A program made the translations under genes and the position numbers. A model generated the notes under the pieces. That model was not told the DNA's origin. It made no database searches and saw only the letters and a list, made by a program, of their open reading frames with translations. A stretch of 64,000 bases of DNA from UBA4781 sp963674975 (lineage in GTDB: Bacteria > Chloroflexota > Anaerolineae > Anaerolineales > Anaerolineaceae), in the NCBI GenBank assembly GCA_963674975.1, contig OY771913.1, positions 682,001-746,000 on the forward strand, given 5' to 3'. The first letter of the stretch is position 1, and every line of letters begins with the position of its first letter. Below are positions 33,530 through 42,012 of the stretch, piece after piece.

Positions 33530-34838
33530 ATGATTTTGTTAACGGACCGGTTTTTTCTTCCAGCAGATCGACCACAACCTGCGCCAATTTTTGATAATCG
33601 TGACGCCATGGGTATTCTTTATCTACCAGCGAAGCATAATAAATGGAATACTGTTCCTCAAACTGAACATCAGGCATCACCCATTCCACTCCTGCCGGAA
33701 GCTTTGGATCGAAATTGTTGTTGCAGATGATGACATCAAAATGGATATCGCTGAGATGCTGTTCAATAACGCGAATATGATCGATGCAGCGGTAGCCATC
33801 GGTTTCGCCGTGCTCATTGGCGACATTGCAGATAAAAAATTTCATAGCTTTGCTGGAATTGATCGCTTCAACGATCCCTGGAACCAGCAAGTTGGGAAGA
33901 ATACTGGTATAAAGACTGCCCGGACCGATAACGATCAGGTTTGCCCCTAAGATCGCCTGTACAGCCGGAGGATAAGGTAAAGGATTATCCGGATCGATCC
34001 ATACACGTCTGATCTTTCCTTCAACCAAAGCAATACGGCTCTCCCCGGCAATATTCACTACTTCTTGTTTCTCTCTATTCTCAATTTCAGCCACCAGATT
34101 GACGTTATGCAGGGTCGATGGCAGCACCTGACCGCGAATAGCCAGAACACGCCCCGATTCAGCCACTGCCTCTTCAAAACTGCCCGTGATATCGGTCAGC
34201 GCGCTGATGAGAAGATTTCCCAGCGAGTGACCGTTCACTCCCGCTCTTTGTCCAAAGCGGTACTGGAAAACCTGTGTCAGTAATTCTTCGTCGTTGGAAA
34301 GGGCTGTCAGGCAGTTGCGAATATCTCCGGGAGGAAGAATTCCAAGGCTCTGCCTTAACTGCCCTGATGAGCCGCCATCATCTGCCACCGTAACAACCGC
34401 GGTAAGGTTATGAGAATGCAGCTTCAATCCGCGCAGCAGGGTTGCCAGCCCATTGCCGCCACCAATGGTGACGATGCGTGGTCCTTTTTCCCTTTTTTGA
34501 AAACTGGAAATCGTATCCAGCAATGGGGTGCCAGGTTTGATAAAGGGGCGCATGAGTGAATGATAAAAACGATAAAAGCCGTATGCAGATAGAAGCACAC
34601 CGGCTGCTAGAAGAATGCCTCTTAAAAATGATGTGTTAGTAATCGAGAAAGTTAAAAAGCGAATTTCCTGCTCATTTTTCGCATCAAGCTGCAGGGTCAG
34701 GAAAAATGCGAAGCACAGGATCCCGATCAGCATCACCAGCAGCCAGCGTTTGATATTGATGCCGGGTTTCAGCCAGCGCATAATTTTGCTGATAGTGCTT
34801 TGGAGTCTTCGCTTGAGATTGGTAGAAATTTCACCCAT
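33528..34838 (-). CDS. yvcK: YvcK/CofD-like protein (gluconeogenesis and cell-shape factor)
   Basis: 436 residues from the ATG at 34838. An N-terminal extension with two membrane helices (about 27-45 and 60-80) precedes the CofD-like domain: IVTIGGGNGLATLLRGL, VTVADDGGSSGQLR, PPGDIRNCL, GHSLGNLLISAL and IVIGPGSLYTSI. In Bacillus YvcK is needed for growth on gluconeogenic substrates and binds UDP-sugars. Its location beside gap and pgk fits that role. A longer start at 34868 would overlap the -35 of a good promoter and is rejected. Confidence 0.9.
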   Translation of the reverse strand: MGEISTNLKRRLQSTISKIMRWLKPGINIKRWLLVMLIGILCFAFFLTLQLDAKNEQEIRFLTFSITNTSFLRGILLAAGVLLSAYGFYRFYHSLMRPFIKPGTPLLDTISSFQKREKGPRIVTIGGGNGLATLLRGLKLHSHNLTAVVTVADDGGSSGQLRQSLGILPPGDIRNCLTALSNDEELLTQVFQYRFGQRAGVNGHSLGNLLISALTDITGSFEEAVAESGRVLAIRGQVLPSTLHNVNLVAEIENREKQEVVNIAGESRIALVEGKIRRVWIDPDNPLPYPPAVQAILGANLIVIGPGSLYTSILPNLLVPGIVEAINSSKAMKFFICNVANEHGETDGYRCIDHIRVIEQHLSDIHFDVIICNNNFDPKLPAGVEWVMPDVQFEEQYSIYYASLVDKEYPWRHDYQKLAQVVVDLLEEKTGPLTKS

Positions 34839-34846
34839 CAGCCTGC

Positions 34847-34875
34847 ATAATAGCAGTGATTTACCCATTCGTCAA
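34847..34875 (-). promoter_or_regulatory. yvcK promoter, near-leaderless
   Basis: Minus strand TTGACG (34870-34875), a 17-base spacer and TATTAT (34847-34852). It ends 8 bases before the ATG at 34838, so the mRNA would begin at or next to the start codon. Confidence 0.65.
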
Positions 34876-34896
34876 CTTCTTCTGTGAAAAAATTAG

Positions 34897-34902
34897 TATA
34901 AT
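34897..34902 (+). promoter_or_regulatory. -10 box of the ROK gene, leaderless arrangement
   Basis: TATAAT with only seven bases (CAGTGCC) before the ATG at 34910. No Shine-Dalgarno and a weak -35. It lies back-to-back with the yvcK promoter. Confidence 0.5.
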
Positions 34903-34909
34903 CAGTGCC

Positions 34910-35842
34910 ATGAAAACGATTCTAGCATTTGATATCGGAGGGACAAATATTCGGACAGGATTGTTTTCGGAAGAATCCATTGAACCCCTCTATATAAAAA
35001 AGATCAGAACAACTGATAAGAATCATTCCGCACTGGATAACATCCTTTCTTTGATTGAAGAGACTCTTATAAAATATCCTTCTCTTACAGCCATCAGTAT
35101 GGCAGTTCCCGGCAGCGTGGATAACAAGCAGGGCATTGTCTTCAACGCACCCAATGTGGATGGCTGGAAGAACGTACCTTTACGTCAGACCATCAACGAA
35201 AAGTTCGGTATCAATCCTTTCATTGAAAATGATGCCAGTATGGCAGCCTATGGAGAATGGAAACACGGCGCCGGAAGAGGACACAATTATCTCCTTTATA
35301 TGACCATCAGCACGGGCGTGGGAGGTGCAGTGATCGATGATGGACATCTGCTGACGGGATTCCGCGGGTTGGGCACGGAAAAAGGTCATATGACCATTGT
35401 TGAAAATGGTCCATTATGCTCCTGCGGGCAGCGCGGGCATCTGGAAGCGCTGGCATCCGGTCCTGCCATAGCGGCATATGTCTGCCGGAAAATGGCTGAA
35501 GGTGCTAAAAGCCTATTAGAAGCTGATCCCGCCCCTACTGCAGAAACGATCGCAGAAGCTGCCAGGAAAGGGGATGCACTCTCCATTGAAGCATACCGCA
35601 GAGCAGGCTACTACCTTGGAATTGGACTGGCGAGCTACCTGCATATCTTCAATCCATCCTGCATCATTCTGGGGGGCGGCGTCTCTTTCAGCGGTGATCT
35701 TTTCTATAAACCACTCTATGAATCGCTGAAAGAGCATGTGATGAACGAGCAGTACCTGGTAGGACTCGAGATTAAATATGTGGAACTGGGAGATATGGCA
35801 GGATTGATCGGCGCCTACCAGTGGAGTCTGGATAATCTCTAG
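34910..35842 (+). CDS. ROK-family sugar kinase (glucokinase-like)
   Basis: 310 residues from the ATG at 34910. The phosphate-binding N-terminus AFDIGGTNIRTGL, NVDGWKN, the substrate Asp in ENDASMAAYGEW, ISTGVGGAVI, and the zinc motif CSCGQRGHLEALASG are present. The third zinc Cys of the usual CxCGxxGCxE is His here. ROK kinases phosphorylate glucose or related sugars. The open frame extends upstream to 34856, but the DIGGT start and the promoter favour 34910. The class III aminotransferase follows. Confidence 0.9.
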   Translation: MKTILAFDIGGTNIRTGLFSEESIEPLYIKKIRTTDKNHSALDNILSLIEETLIKYPSLTAISMAVPGSVDNKQGIVFNAPNVDGWKNVPLRQTINEKFGINPFIENDASMAAYGEWKHGAGRGHNYLLYMTISTGVGGAVIDDGHLLTGFRGLGTEKGHMTIVENGPLCSCGQRGHLEALASGPAIAAYVCRKMAEGAKSLLEADPAPTAETIAEAARKGDALSIEAYRRAGYYLGIGLASYLHIFNPSCIILGGGVSFSGDLFYKPLYESLKEHVMNEQYLVGLEIKYVELGDMAGLIGAYQWSLDNL

Positions 35843-35956
35843 ATCAGATTGATGAAGAATGAGGAAATCCGTTCCGGATTTCAAGATAGAAGTTCATTCT
35901 CAAAAGAGTCTTCTACCGCTACAATTACCTGGTATTTATCCGGAAGGAGTATAACT

Positions 35957-37270
35957 ATGCGCATCAATCCAGGACCGATCGCAGCAAATCTTGTGAATAG
36001 AGATAAGAAGGTCATCTCATCTTCTTATCCCCGCGGGTACCCTTTTGTTATGGACCACGGAAAAGGCGTTGAAGTATGGGATGTGGATGGGAAGCGCTAT
36101 CTCGATTTTGCCGCAGGTATCGCGGTTAACTCGACAGGACATTCCCACCCAGAAGTGGTCGCCGCTATTACCGAACAGGCGCAAAAATTTATTCACATTT
36201 CTTCCGACTTCTATCATGAAAAATGGATCGAACTGGCTGAAAAGCTGGATGAAATATCACCCTTCCACTTACCAGCCATCTCTTTTATGGCGAATTCAGG
36301 CACCGAAGCCGTGGAAAGCGCGTTAAAACTTGCCAGGTATCATACCGAACGATCCCAGTTCATCGGTTTTCTGGGTGGTTTCCATGGACGTACCGCCGGC
36401 TCACTCGCCATGACCGCTTCCAAGATGCTCTATCACCGCAATTTTTATCCGCTGATGAACGGCGTCACTCATATCCCATTCCCCAATCCTTACCGCCCTC
36501 TCCTGCAAATGCAGGAAGGTGAAGACGTGGGAGATGCAGTGATCCGCTACCTGGAAGAAATCGTGTTTCACAAGCTGCTGCCCCCCAATGAAGTGGCAGG
36601 AATACTGGTTGAACCGGTGCAGGGAGAAGGCGGCTACATCTTCCCACCCGAAAATTTCTATAAAGCTTTACGCGAGATCTGCGATAAATATGGAATTTTA
36701 TTGATCGCCGATGAAGTGCAGTCGGGTATGGGTAGGACCGGAAAATGGTGGGCGATCGAACATTACGGTGTGGAACCCGATATCATCTGCATCGCAAAAG
36801 GGATCGCATCGGGAGTTCCCCTGGGCGTGATGATGGCAAAAGCCGAATTGATGACCTGGCCCAACGGTTCGCACGGCAACACCTTTGGCGGCAATCCCTT
36901 AGCCTGTGCAGCTGCTCTTAAGACCATTGAATTGATCGAAAATCAATACCTGGAAAACACACAAAAAGTGGGCAAGATCGCCCTCGATATCCTTCGAAGA
37001 ATACAAAAAAAACATGCCTGCATCGGCGACGTGCGCGGAAAAGGGCTGATGATCGGCGTGGAATTCGTCAAAGACAGCACCAGCAAAGAACCTGCGGTTG
37101 ATCTTCGCAACGAGATCGTTGACCGCTGTTTCGAGAAAGGACTGCTGGTATTAGGCTGCGGTGACAGCACCATCCGCGTCACACCCCCATTGTGCATTAC
37201 CGAACAGGAGATAAGAGAAGGATTAGAAATCTTTGCACTGTCTGTAAAAGAGGCTGAATCTCATTTATAA
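35957..37270 (+). CDS. Class III PLP aminotransferase (4-aminobutyrate/acetylornithine type)
   Basis: 437 residues from the ATG at 35957, supported by AAGGAG seven bases upstream (the frame opens at 35849). Seen: GHSHPEVVAAI, ANSGTEAVESALKLAR, GGFHGRTAGSLAMT, IADEVQSGMGRTGK (PLP-binding Asp), IAKGIASGVPLG (Schiff-base Lys) and GNTFGGNPLACAA. It is close to GabT and to archaeal 4-aminobutyrate aminotransferase/amino-acid racemase proteins of similar length. Substrate undecided. No arginine-synthesis or GABA genes are adjacent. Confidence 0.85.
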   Translation: MRINPGPIAANLVNRDKKVISSSYPRGYPFVMDHGKGVEVWDVDGKRYLDFAAGIAVNSTGHSHPEVVAAITEQAQKFIHISSDFYHEKWIELAEKLDEISPFHLPAISFMANSGTEAVESALKLARYHTERSQFIGFLGGFHGRTAGSLAMTASKMLYHRNFYPLMNGVTHIPFPNPYRPLLQMQEGEDVGDAVIRYLEEIVFHKLLPPNEVAGILVEPVQGEGGYIFPPENFYKALREICDKYGILLIADEVQSGMGRTGKWWAIEHYGVEPDIICIAKGIASGVPLGVMMAKAELMTWPNGSHGNTFGGNPLACAAALKTIELIENQYLENTQKVGKIALDILRRIQKKHACIGDVRGKGLMIGVEFVKDSTSKEPAVDLRNEIVDRCFEKGLLVLGCGDSTIRVTPPLCITEQEIREGLEIFALSVKEAESHL

Positions 37271-37297
37271 TCTTTCCATATTAATGTAGCTAGGAAA
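37266..37297 (+). promoter_or_regulatory. Promoter -10 and ribosome-binding site for the histidine kinase gene
   Basis: TATAAT at 37266-37271 overlaps the aminotransferase stop. AGGAAAG lies about four to five bases before the ATG at 37302. The kinase can therefore be expressed independently. Confidence 0.45.
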
Positions 37298-37301
37298 GAT
37301 T

Positions 37302-38855
37302 ATGTTTCCTGATTTTCGAGTTCGCCAGCGCGATTATTTATTAGAAATTTCTCAGGCAATGACCCAGGAATTAGATCCGGATGCATTGCTGAATAAGATT
37401 TTAAAATACGCTATTGAAATGTTGAGCGGACATGCAGGCTTGATCGCCCTACGCAGCGAAGAAAGCGGCTGGCGCATTCAAGTTTCTGAAGGCATTTCTC
37501 CTGATTTTCTGGCGCACATGAAGCCATTTCTTGAGAAAATACCCGATGATCAGGACCCCGAAAAATTCGAGATCCCTGAAGTAAATCGAATTCTCAACGA
37601 GATCACTTTTTCTGCCACGCTTGGACTGTTAAGCGGTGTAGGGTTACCCCTTATCTCCAGAAAAACAGTAATGGGTTTGATCTTCATCTTCCGCAGCACC
37701 GCCGGTCTTTTTACCAACAATGATCGCATTTTGCTGCGCAGTTTTGCCAACCAGGCTGCTATTGCCGTGCAGAACGCACAGCTCTACCGCAGCGTGATCC
37801 GGAATAAACAGCGCCTGGATGCTCTCTTTGATTCCGCAGCAGATGGGATCCTTTTACTGACATCCAATCAGGTTGTTGAACACTGCAATCCGGCTTTCAC
37901 CCGCTTACTGAGTCAACCAGCCGATACCATTATCGGAAAACCGCATGACCAGATCGTACGCCTGGAAAAAACAACCCAGGATATCACCCTTGAAAAAGCT
38001 ATTGCCGGCGGCTGGCCATTAACCCCGCACGCACAGCTATATGTTGAGGGTGATCTGATCCGCAAGGGGCTGCCCTCCCTTCCCATTGGGATCACCTATG
38101 CACCTATGCTTTCTTCGGATAATAAACTGATGAATATCATCGCCACTTTTCGCGATATCACGAATTTTCGAAAAGCCGATGAAGCCAAAACGACCTTCAT
38201 TTCTATTGTGAGCCATGAATTAAAAACACCTGTGGCGCTTATTAAAGGGTATGTATGCACCCTGAACCGAAAAGATGTAAATTGGGACAGCGCCTTTGTA
38301 GATGAAAGCTTGAAGATCATAGAAGAAGAAGCTGACCATTTGAATGAACTGATCGAAAACCTGCTGGATGCGACCCGCCTGCAAACAGGGAAATTTTCCA
38401 TTCAAAAAACGGATATTTCCATTCCCGATATCGCGCGTCGGCTGGTTGACCGCTTTTCAACACAGACGGATAAACACACCTTCAAGATCGATTTTCCGGA
38501 AGATTTTCCCTCGGTCATGGCAGACGATACCCGTATTGAACAGGTTCTTTCCAATCTTCTTTCCAATTCCATCAAATACTCACCGGGTGGAGAGATCACC
38601 ATCAGCGGAGAACCCCGCCGCGATAAAGTGATCGTCTGCGTCAGCGATGAAGGACCCGGCATTGCCCCGCAGGACGTACCCTTCATCTTTGACCGTTTCT
38701 ACCGCTCACCTGATGCGGCTCGCAAGACGAAAGGAACCGGATTGGGGCTTTACCTCACCCAGCAGATCATCGAAGCCCATAAAGGGAGAATATGGATCGA
38801 TACCGAAAGGGATAAAGGAGCACGTTTTTGCTTCTCTCTCCCAAGAACTGAATAA
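37302..38855 (+). CDS. Soluble sensor histidine kinase (GAF-PAS-HisKA-HATPase)
   Basis: 517 residues, no membrane helix. The N-terminal GAF domain (about 1-165) is followed by a PAS domain (about 170-285, LFDSAADGILLLTSNQ), HisKA with His305 in VSHELKTP, and HATPase_c with N box NLLSNSIKYSPGG, G1 DEGPGIAP, F box FDRFYRS and G2 GTGLGLYL. All catalytic boxes are intact. No response-regulator receiver gene is adjacent, so it is an orphan kinase here. The ligand is unknown. The CpXC protein follows 47 bases later. Confidence 0.93.
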   Translation: MFPDFRVRQRDYLLEISQAMTQELDPDALLNKILKYAIEMLSGHAGLIALRSEESGWRIQVSEGISPDFLAHMKPFLEKIPDDQDPEKFEIPEVNRILNEITFSATLGLLSGVGLPLISRKTVMGLIFIFRSTAGLFTNNDRILLRSFANQAAIAVQNAQLYRSVIRNKQRLDALFDSAADGILLLTSNQVVEHCNPAFTRLLSQPADTIIGKPHDQIVRLEKTTQDITLEKAIAGGWPLTPHAQLYVEGDLIRKGLPSLPIGITYAPMLSSDNKLMNIIATFRDITNFRKADEAKTTFISIVSHELKTPVALIKGYVCTLNRKDVNWDSAFVDESLKIIEEEADHLNELIENLLDATRLQTGKFSIQKTDISIPDIARRLVDRFSTQTDKHTFKIDFPEDFPSVMADDTRIEQVLSNLLSNSIKYSPGGEITISGEPRRDKVIVCVSDEGPGIAPQDVPFIFDRFYRSPDAARKTKGTGLGLYLTQQIIEAHKGRIWIDTERDKGARFCFSLPRTE

Positions 38856-38902
38856 AAGACCAAGAAATTATATTTTGCTGTAGAGAAAGGATTTCTTTAA
38901 TC

Positions 38903-40252
38903 ATGCCAAAAACCCAAGTAACCTGTCCACAATGTCATCAACCTGCCGTTGTGGAAGTTCAGCAGATCTTCGATCTCGCTCAAGATCCACTGGCAAAACA
39001 AAAACTGTTGAATGGAGCGGTCAATGTGATCCAATGCCAGACCTGTGGATACACCGGAATGCTGGGAACACCGATCGTTTACCACGACCCGGAAAAAGAA
39101 CTGTTTTTAACCTTTTTCCCGCCTGAAAGCGGTGTTCCACTCAATGAACAGGAAAAGCAGTTAGGTCCCCTGATCAATCGCGTCATTGATGCGCTGCCCC
39201 CCGAAAAAAGGAAAGCGTATGTGCTGCAGCCCAAGTCGATGCTGACCTACCAAACATTGATCGAAACGATTCTGGAAGCAGATGGGATCACCAAAGAGAT
39301 GCTGGAAGAACAGCAGAAAAAGATCAAACTCATCCAGCGGCTGCTTACCGTTCCCGAGAATGAACTGGAAACGATCATCGAGCAGGAAAAAGATCAATTT
39401 GATATGGCATTCTTCGCCCTTTACTCGCGGTTGATGCAATCTGCCATGTCACAAAATGATAAGGAATCTATAGAAAAGCTGGATAAAGTTCAAAACCTTC
39501 TGTTTGAAAAGACAGAAACAGGGAAACAGCTTTACAAATCCTCTCAAGAAACTCAACAGGCGATCAAAACATTACAGGATGCCAGCAAAGATGGCGGGTT
39601 GACTCGCGAGAAGCTGCTGGATGTCATTGTTAATGCAAAAAGCGATACTGCCGTTTCTACGATCGTCAGTCTGGCGCGAAACGGTATGGACTACACCTTC
39701 TTCCAGCTGCTCAGCCAGAAGATCGATGAAGCCAAAGATGATGAGAAAAAGCGCCTTGAAAAGCTGCGTGAAGATCTACTCAACCTAACTGCTGAAATCG
39801 ATAAAAGAATGCAGGAAGAATTCAAGAAAACCAAAGACTTGCTTGAGAAGATCATCAGCGCTGAAGATATTGAAGCGGAAACAGAAAAGAATTTTGAAAA
39901 TATTTCTGAATTGTTCCTTCAGGTAGTGGAAGATGAAATTGATAAAGCCAGAAAAGAAGGCAATCTGGATCGCATTCAAAAGCTGGAACGCGTCATGATC
40001 ATCATCCGTAAAGCGATGGAACCACCGGCGGAAGTAAAATTGATCGAAGAAATGCTGGCGCTGATTGATAAAGAAGAGGAGCTGGAAAAATTCATGGACG
40101 CTCATCAAGAATCCATCACACCCGAATTCATTCAGCTCTTGAACAGTATCATCACCCAGGCTGGAAGCTCAAAAGATGAAAACTTTCAGAAGATCGATCA
40201 ACTCTATAAAGCAGTGCTGCATTACTCAATGAAAAAGAATATCAGCAAGTAA
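38903..40252 (+). CDS. CpXC-domain zinc-ribbon protein with long helical tail
   Basis: 449 residues. The N-terminal 95 residues carry two Cys pairs (TCPQCH and QCQTCGYTG) and an FFPPE segment characteristic of the CpXC domain. The rest is almost entirely charged helix, probably coiled coil (e.g. EKKRLEKLREDLLNLTAEID). Function unknown. It may act with the histidine kinase just upstream. A strong bidirectional terminator follows. Confidence 0.75.
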   Translation: MPKTQVTCPQCHQPAVVEVQQIFDLAQDPLAKQKLLNGAVNVIQCQTCGYTGMLGTPIVYHDPEKELFLTFFPPESGVPLNEQEKQLGPLINRVIDALPPEKRKAYVLQPKSMLTYQTLIETILEADGITKEMLEEQQKKIKLIQRLLTVPENELETIIEQEKDQFDMAFFALYSRLMQSAMSQNDKESIEKLDKVQNLLFEKTETGKQLYKSSQETQQAIKTLQDASKDGGLTREKLLDVIVNAKSDTAVSTIVSLARNGMDYTFFQLLSQKIDEAKDDEKKRLEKLREDLLNLTAEIDKRMQEEFKKTKDLLEKIISAEDIEAETEKNFENISELFLQVVEDEIDKARKEGNLDRIQKLERVMIIIRKAMEPPAEVKLIEEMLALIDKEEELEKFMDAHQESITPEFIQLLNSIITQAGSSKDENFQKIDQLYKAVLHYSMKKNISK

Positions 40253-40271
40253 TTCCGCAAAAGAGAATAAA

Positions 40272-40299
40272 AAAAGAACGGACCGTTATCCGTTCTTTT
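40272..40299. terminator. Bidirectional terminator between the CpXC gene and the FHA regulator
   Basis: AAAAGAACGGA (40272-40282) pairs with TCCGTTCTTTT (40289-40299) around a 6-base loop, with an A-run and a T-run flanking. It serves both convergent genes. Confidence 0.9.
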
Positions 40300-40321
40300 T
40301 TTATAATTCCTTATATCAAAT

Positions 40322-40969
40322 TTATTTACTGATCGGATTTATAAACCGGAACCCATAACCTCTGACTGTTTCGATAAATTCCGTATCCGCATCATATTCG
40401 GCAAGGCGGTAGCGCAAACGGCGTGCCAGGGCATCGATCGCTTCATTGGATATTCCTGCCCCGGACGAATCAGCCCACACCCGTGCAACGATATCAGCCC
40501 GCGAGACAATTCCATCCATATGATCTGAAAGGCATAATAAAAGCGTGTACTGCTGGATCGATAAAGGAGGATCGATCTTCTTCCCATTGATCCATACAAC
40601 ATGGGTTTCTTTATCAATATACAGGATCCTGAATGAATCGTCTTCAGGAAGCGGGATGGTTGCATCGGAAGCAATGAACAGGAACTCCTGGACAAGAGCG
40701 ATCTGGATCACATCTCCTTCGTTGATCAGTACTTTACCTTCAATTTTCTTATGGTTGACATACGAACCATTTTTGCTGTTCAGGTCTTCAAAGAAAACGC
40801 CTTCGGGGGTCTGACTTACTCTGGCATGCCTGCGTGAAACCTGCCGGTCATCGATCACCAGGTCGCAGTCATTTTCCCGACCGATGATCATTTCATCTTC
40901 GATCAGCCACTGCATGCTGTTCAATTTCCCATTTTGGGCAATCAGGAGAGGTGTATTCTTAATTTCCAT
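40322..40969 (-). CDS. FHA-domain / winged-helix transcriptional regulator
   Basis: 215 residues. The N-terminal FHA domain (about 15-105) has IGRENDCDLVI, VSRRHARV and DLNSKNGSYVN, a complete phosphothreonine-binding site. The C-terminal OmpR/PhoB-type winged helix (about 120-215) ends ETVRGYGFRF. It is divergent from a Ser/Thr kinase gene 59 bases away. The pairing recalls mycobacterial EmbR and its kinase PknH, though with domains in the opposite order. Probably a kinase-controlled DNA-binding regulator. Confidence 0.9.
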   Translation of the reverse strand: MEIKNTPLLIAQNGKLNSMQWLIEDEMIIGRENDCDLVIDDRQVSRRHARVSQTPEGVFFEDLNSKNGSYVNHKKIEGKVLINEGDVIQIALVQEFLFIASDATIPLPEDDSFRILYIDKETHVVWINGKKIDPPLSIQQYTLLLCLSDHMDGIVSRADIVARVWADSSGAGISNEAIDALARRLRYRLAEYDADTEFIETVRGYGFRFINPISK

Positions 40970-41004
40970 TGTCTATATAATAATAATACATTCAAACCAG
41001 CGAG

Positions 41005-41010
41005 TATAAT
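41005..41010 (+). promoter_or_regulatory. -10 box of the Ser/Thr kinase gene
   Basis: TATAAT 18 bases before the ATG at 41029, with CAGGAAA as ribosome-binding site between them. The short AT-rich intergenic region also carries the start of the divergent FHA regulator gene. Confidence 0.5.
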
Positions 41011-41028
41011 TCTATTTCAGGAAATTTA

Positions 41029-42012
41029 ATGTCAGTTACCAGAAAACCGGGCGAGGTTCTACAAAATCGCTACCTAATCAAGAAGATAATCGGGCGTGGC
41101 GGCATGGGCAGCGTTTACCTTGCTGATGATACTCTTTTAAAGGGCAGACAATGCGCCCTTAAAGAAGTGGAGTACGATCGTTCACTGGATGCCGCATTGG
41201 TAAAAGAAGCGCAGGATCAATTCATGCGTGAAGCGACCATCCTGGCAAGACTAGACCACCCCAACCTGCCCAAGGTATCCGATTTCTTCACCATCGAATC
41301 CTGTGATTACCTTGTCATGGACTACGTTCCCGGCGAAGATCTGCGCACCATCATCCTGCAGGCGAAACATAATGAAACCTTCTTACCGGTCAGCGATATT
41401 CGCAGCTGGGCGCAGCAGTTGGGCGACGCTCTTGATTTTCTGCACAAGCAGGATCCTCCCATTGTGCACCGCGATATCAAACCTGGCAATTTGAAGATCA
41501 CGCCTAATGGGATTTTGAAACTGGTCGATTTCGGATTGGTGAAGATCATGGTTCCGGATGATGTAACCATCACGGTAATTCAAGGACAGGGCACAGCAAT
41601 TTATACTCCCCTTGAACAATATGGAGGAGATGGCATCCATACCGATGTGCGCAGTGATATCTACTCTTTTGGGGCAACGCTGTATCATCTTGCCACCAAT
41701 ACCCAGCCAGCCGATGCGCGTGAACGTTTCCTGCAGCCGGATAAATTGATCCCCCCGAGTGAGATCAATCCCGCCATTTCATCTCAAATGGAAAAAGCCA
41801 TCTTCTGGGCACTCCAGCTTCACCCGGATGATCGCCCACAAACCATAAAGCAGTTCACAGATAATTTTTTAGGAAATACAAAAAAATTGATCGAAAAGGT
41901 CAATCCGCGCATTGATTTTCGCAGGTTTTCTTCAAATAAAGATGTCAAGAATCTATTCTGGTTTGCGGGTGGATTAATCTTTCTCAGTCTTTTGATCAGT
42001 CTCTTTAACTGA
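41029..42012 (+). CDS. Hanks-type Ser/Thr protein kinase with C-terminal membrane helix
   Basis: 327 residues. Subdomains: GRGGMGSVYLA (P-loop), CALKEVEYD (ATP-binding Lys), HRDIKPGN (catalytic Asp149) and VDFGLVKI (DFG). A single C-terminal helix (FWFAGGLIFLSLLIS) anchors it with almost no external domain. The cognate substrate may be the FHA-winged-helix protein encoded divergently. Its last 39 bases overlap the convergent GH3 gene. Confidence 0.93.
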   Translation: MSVTRKPGEVLQNRYLIKKIIGRGGMGSVYLADDTLLKGRQCALKEVEYDRSLDAALVKEAQDQFMREATILARLDHPNLPKVSDFFTIESCDYLVMDYVPGEDLRTIILQAKHNETFLPVSDIRSWAQQLGDALDFLHKQDPPIVHRDIKPGNLKITPNGILKLVDFGLVKIMVPDDVTITVIQGQGTAIYTPLEQYGGDGIHTDVRSDIYSFGATLYHLATNTQPADARERFLQPDKLIPPSEINPAISSQMEKAIFWALQLHPDDRPQTIKQFTDNFLGNTKKLIEKVNPRIDFRRFSSNKDVKNLFWFAGGLIFLSLLISLFN

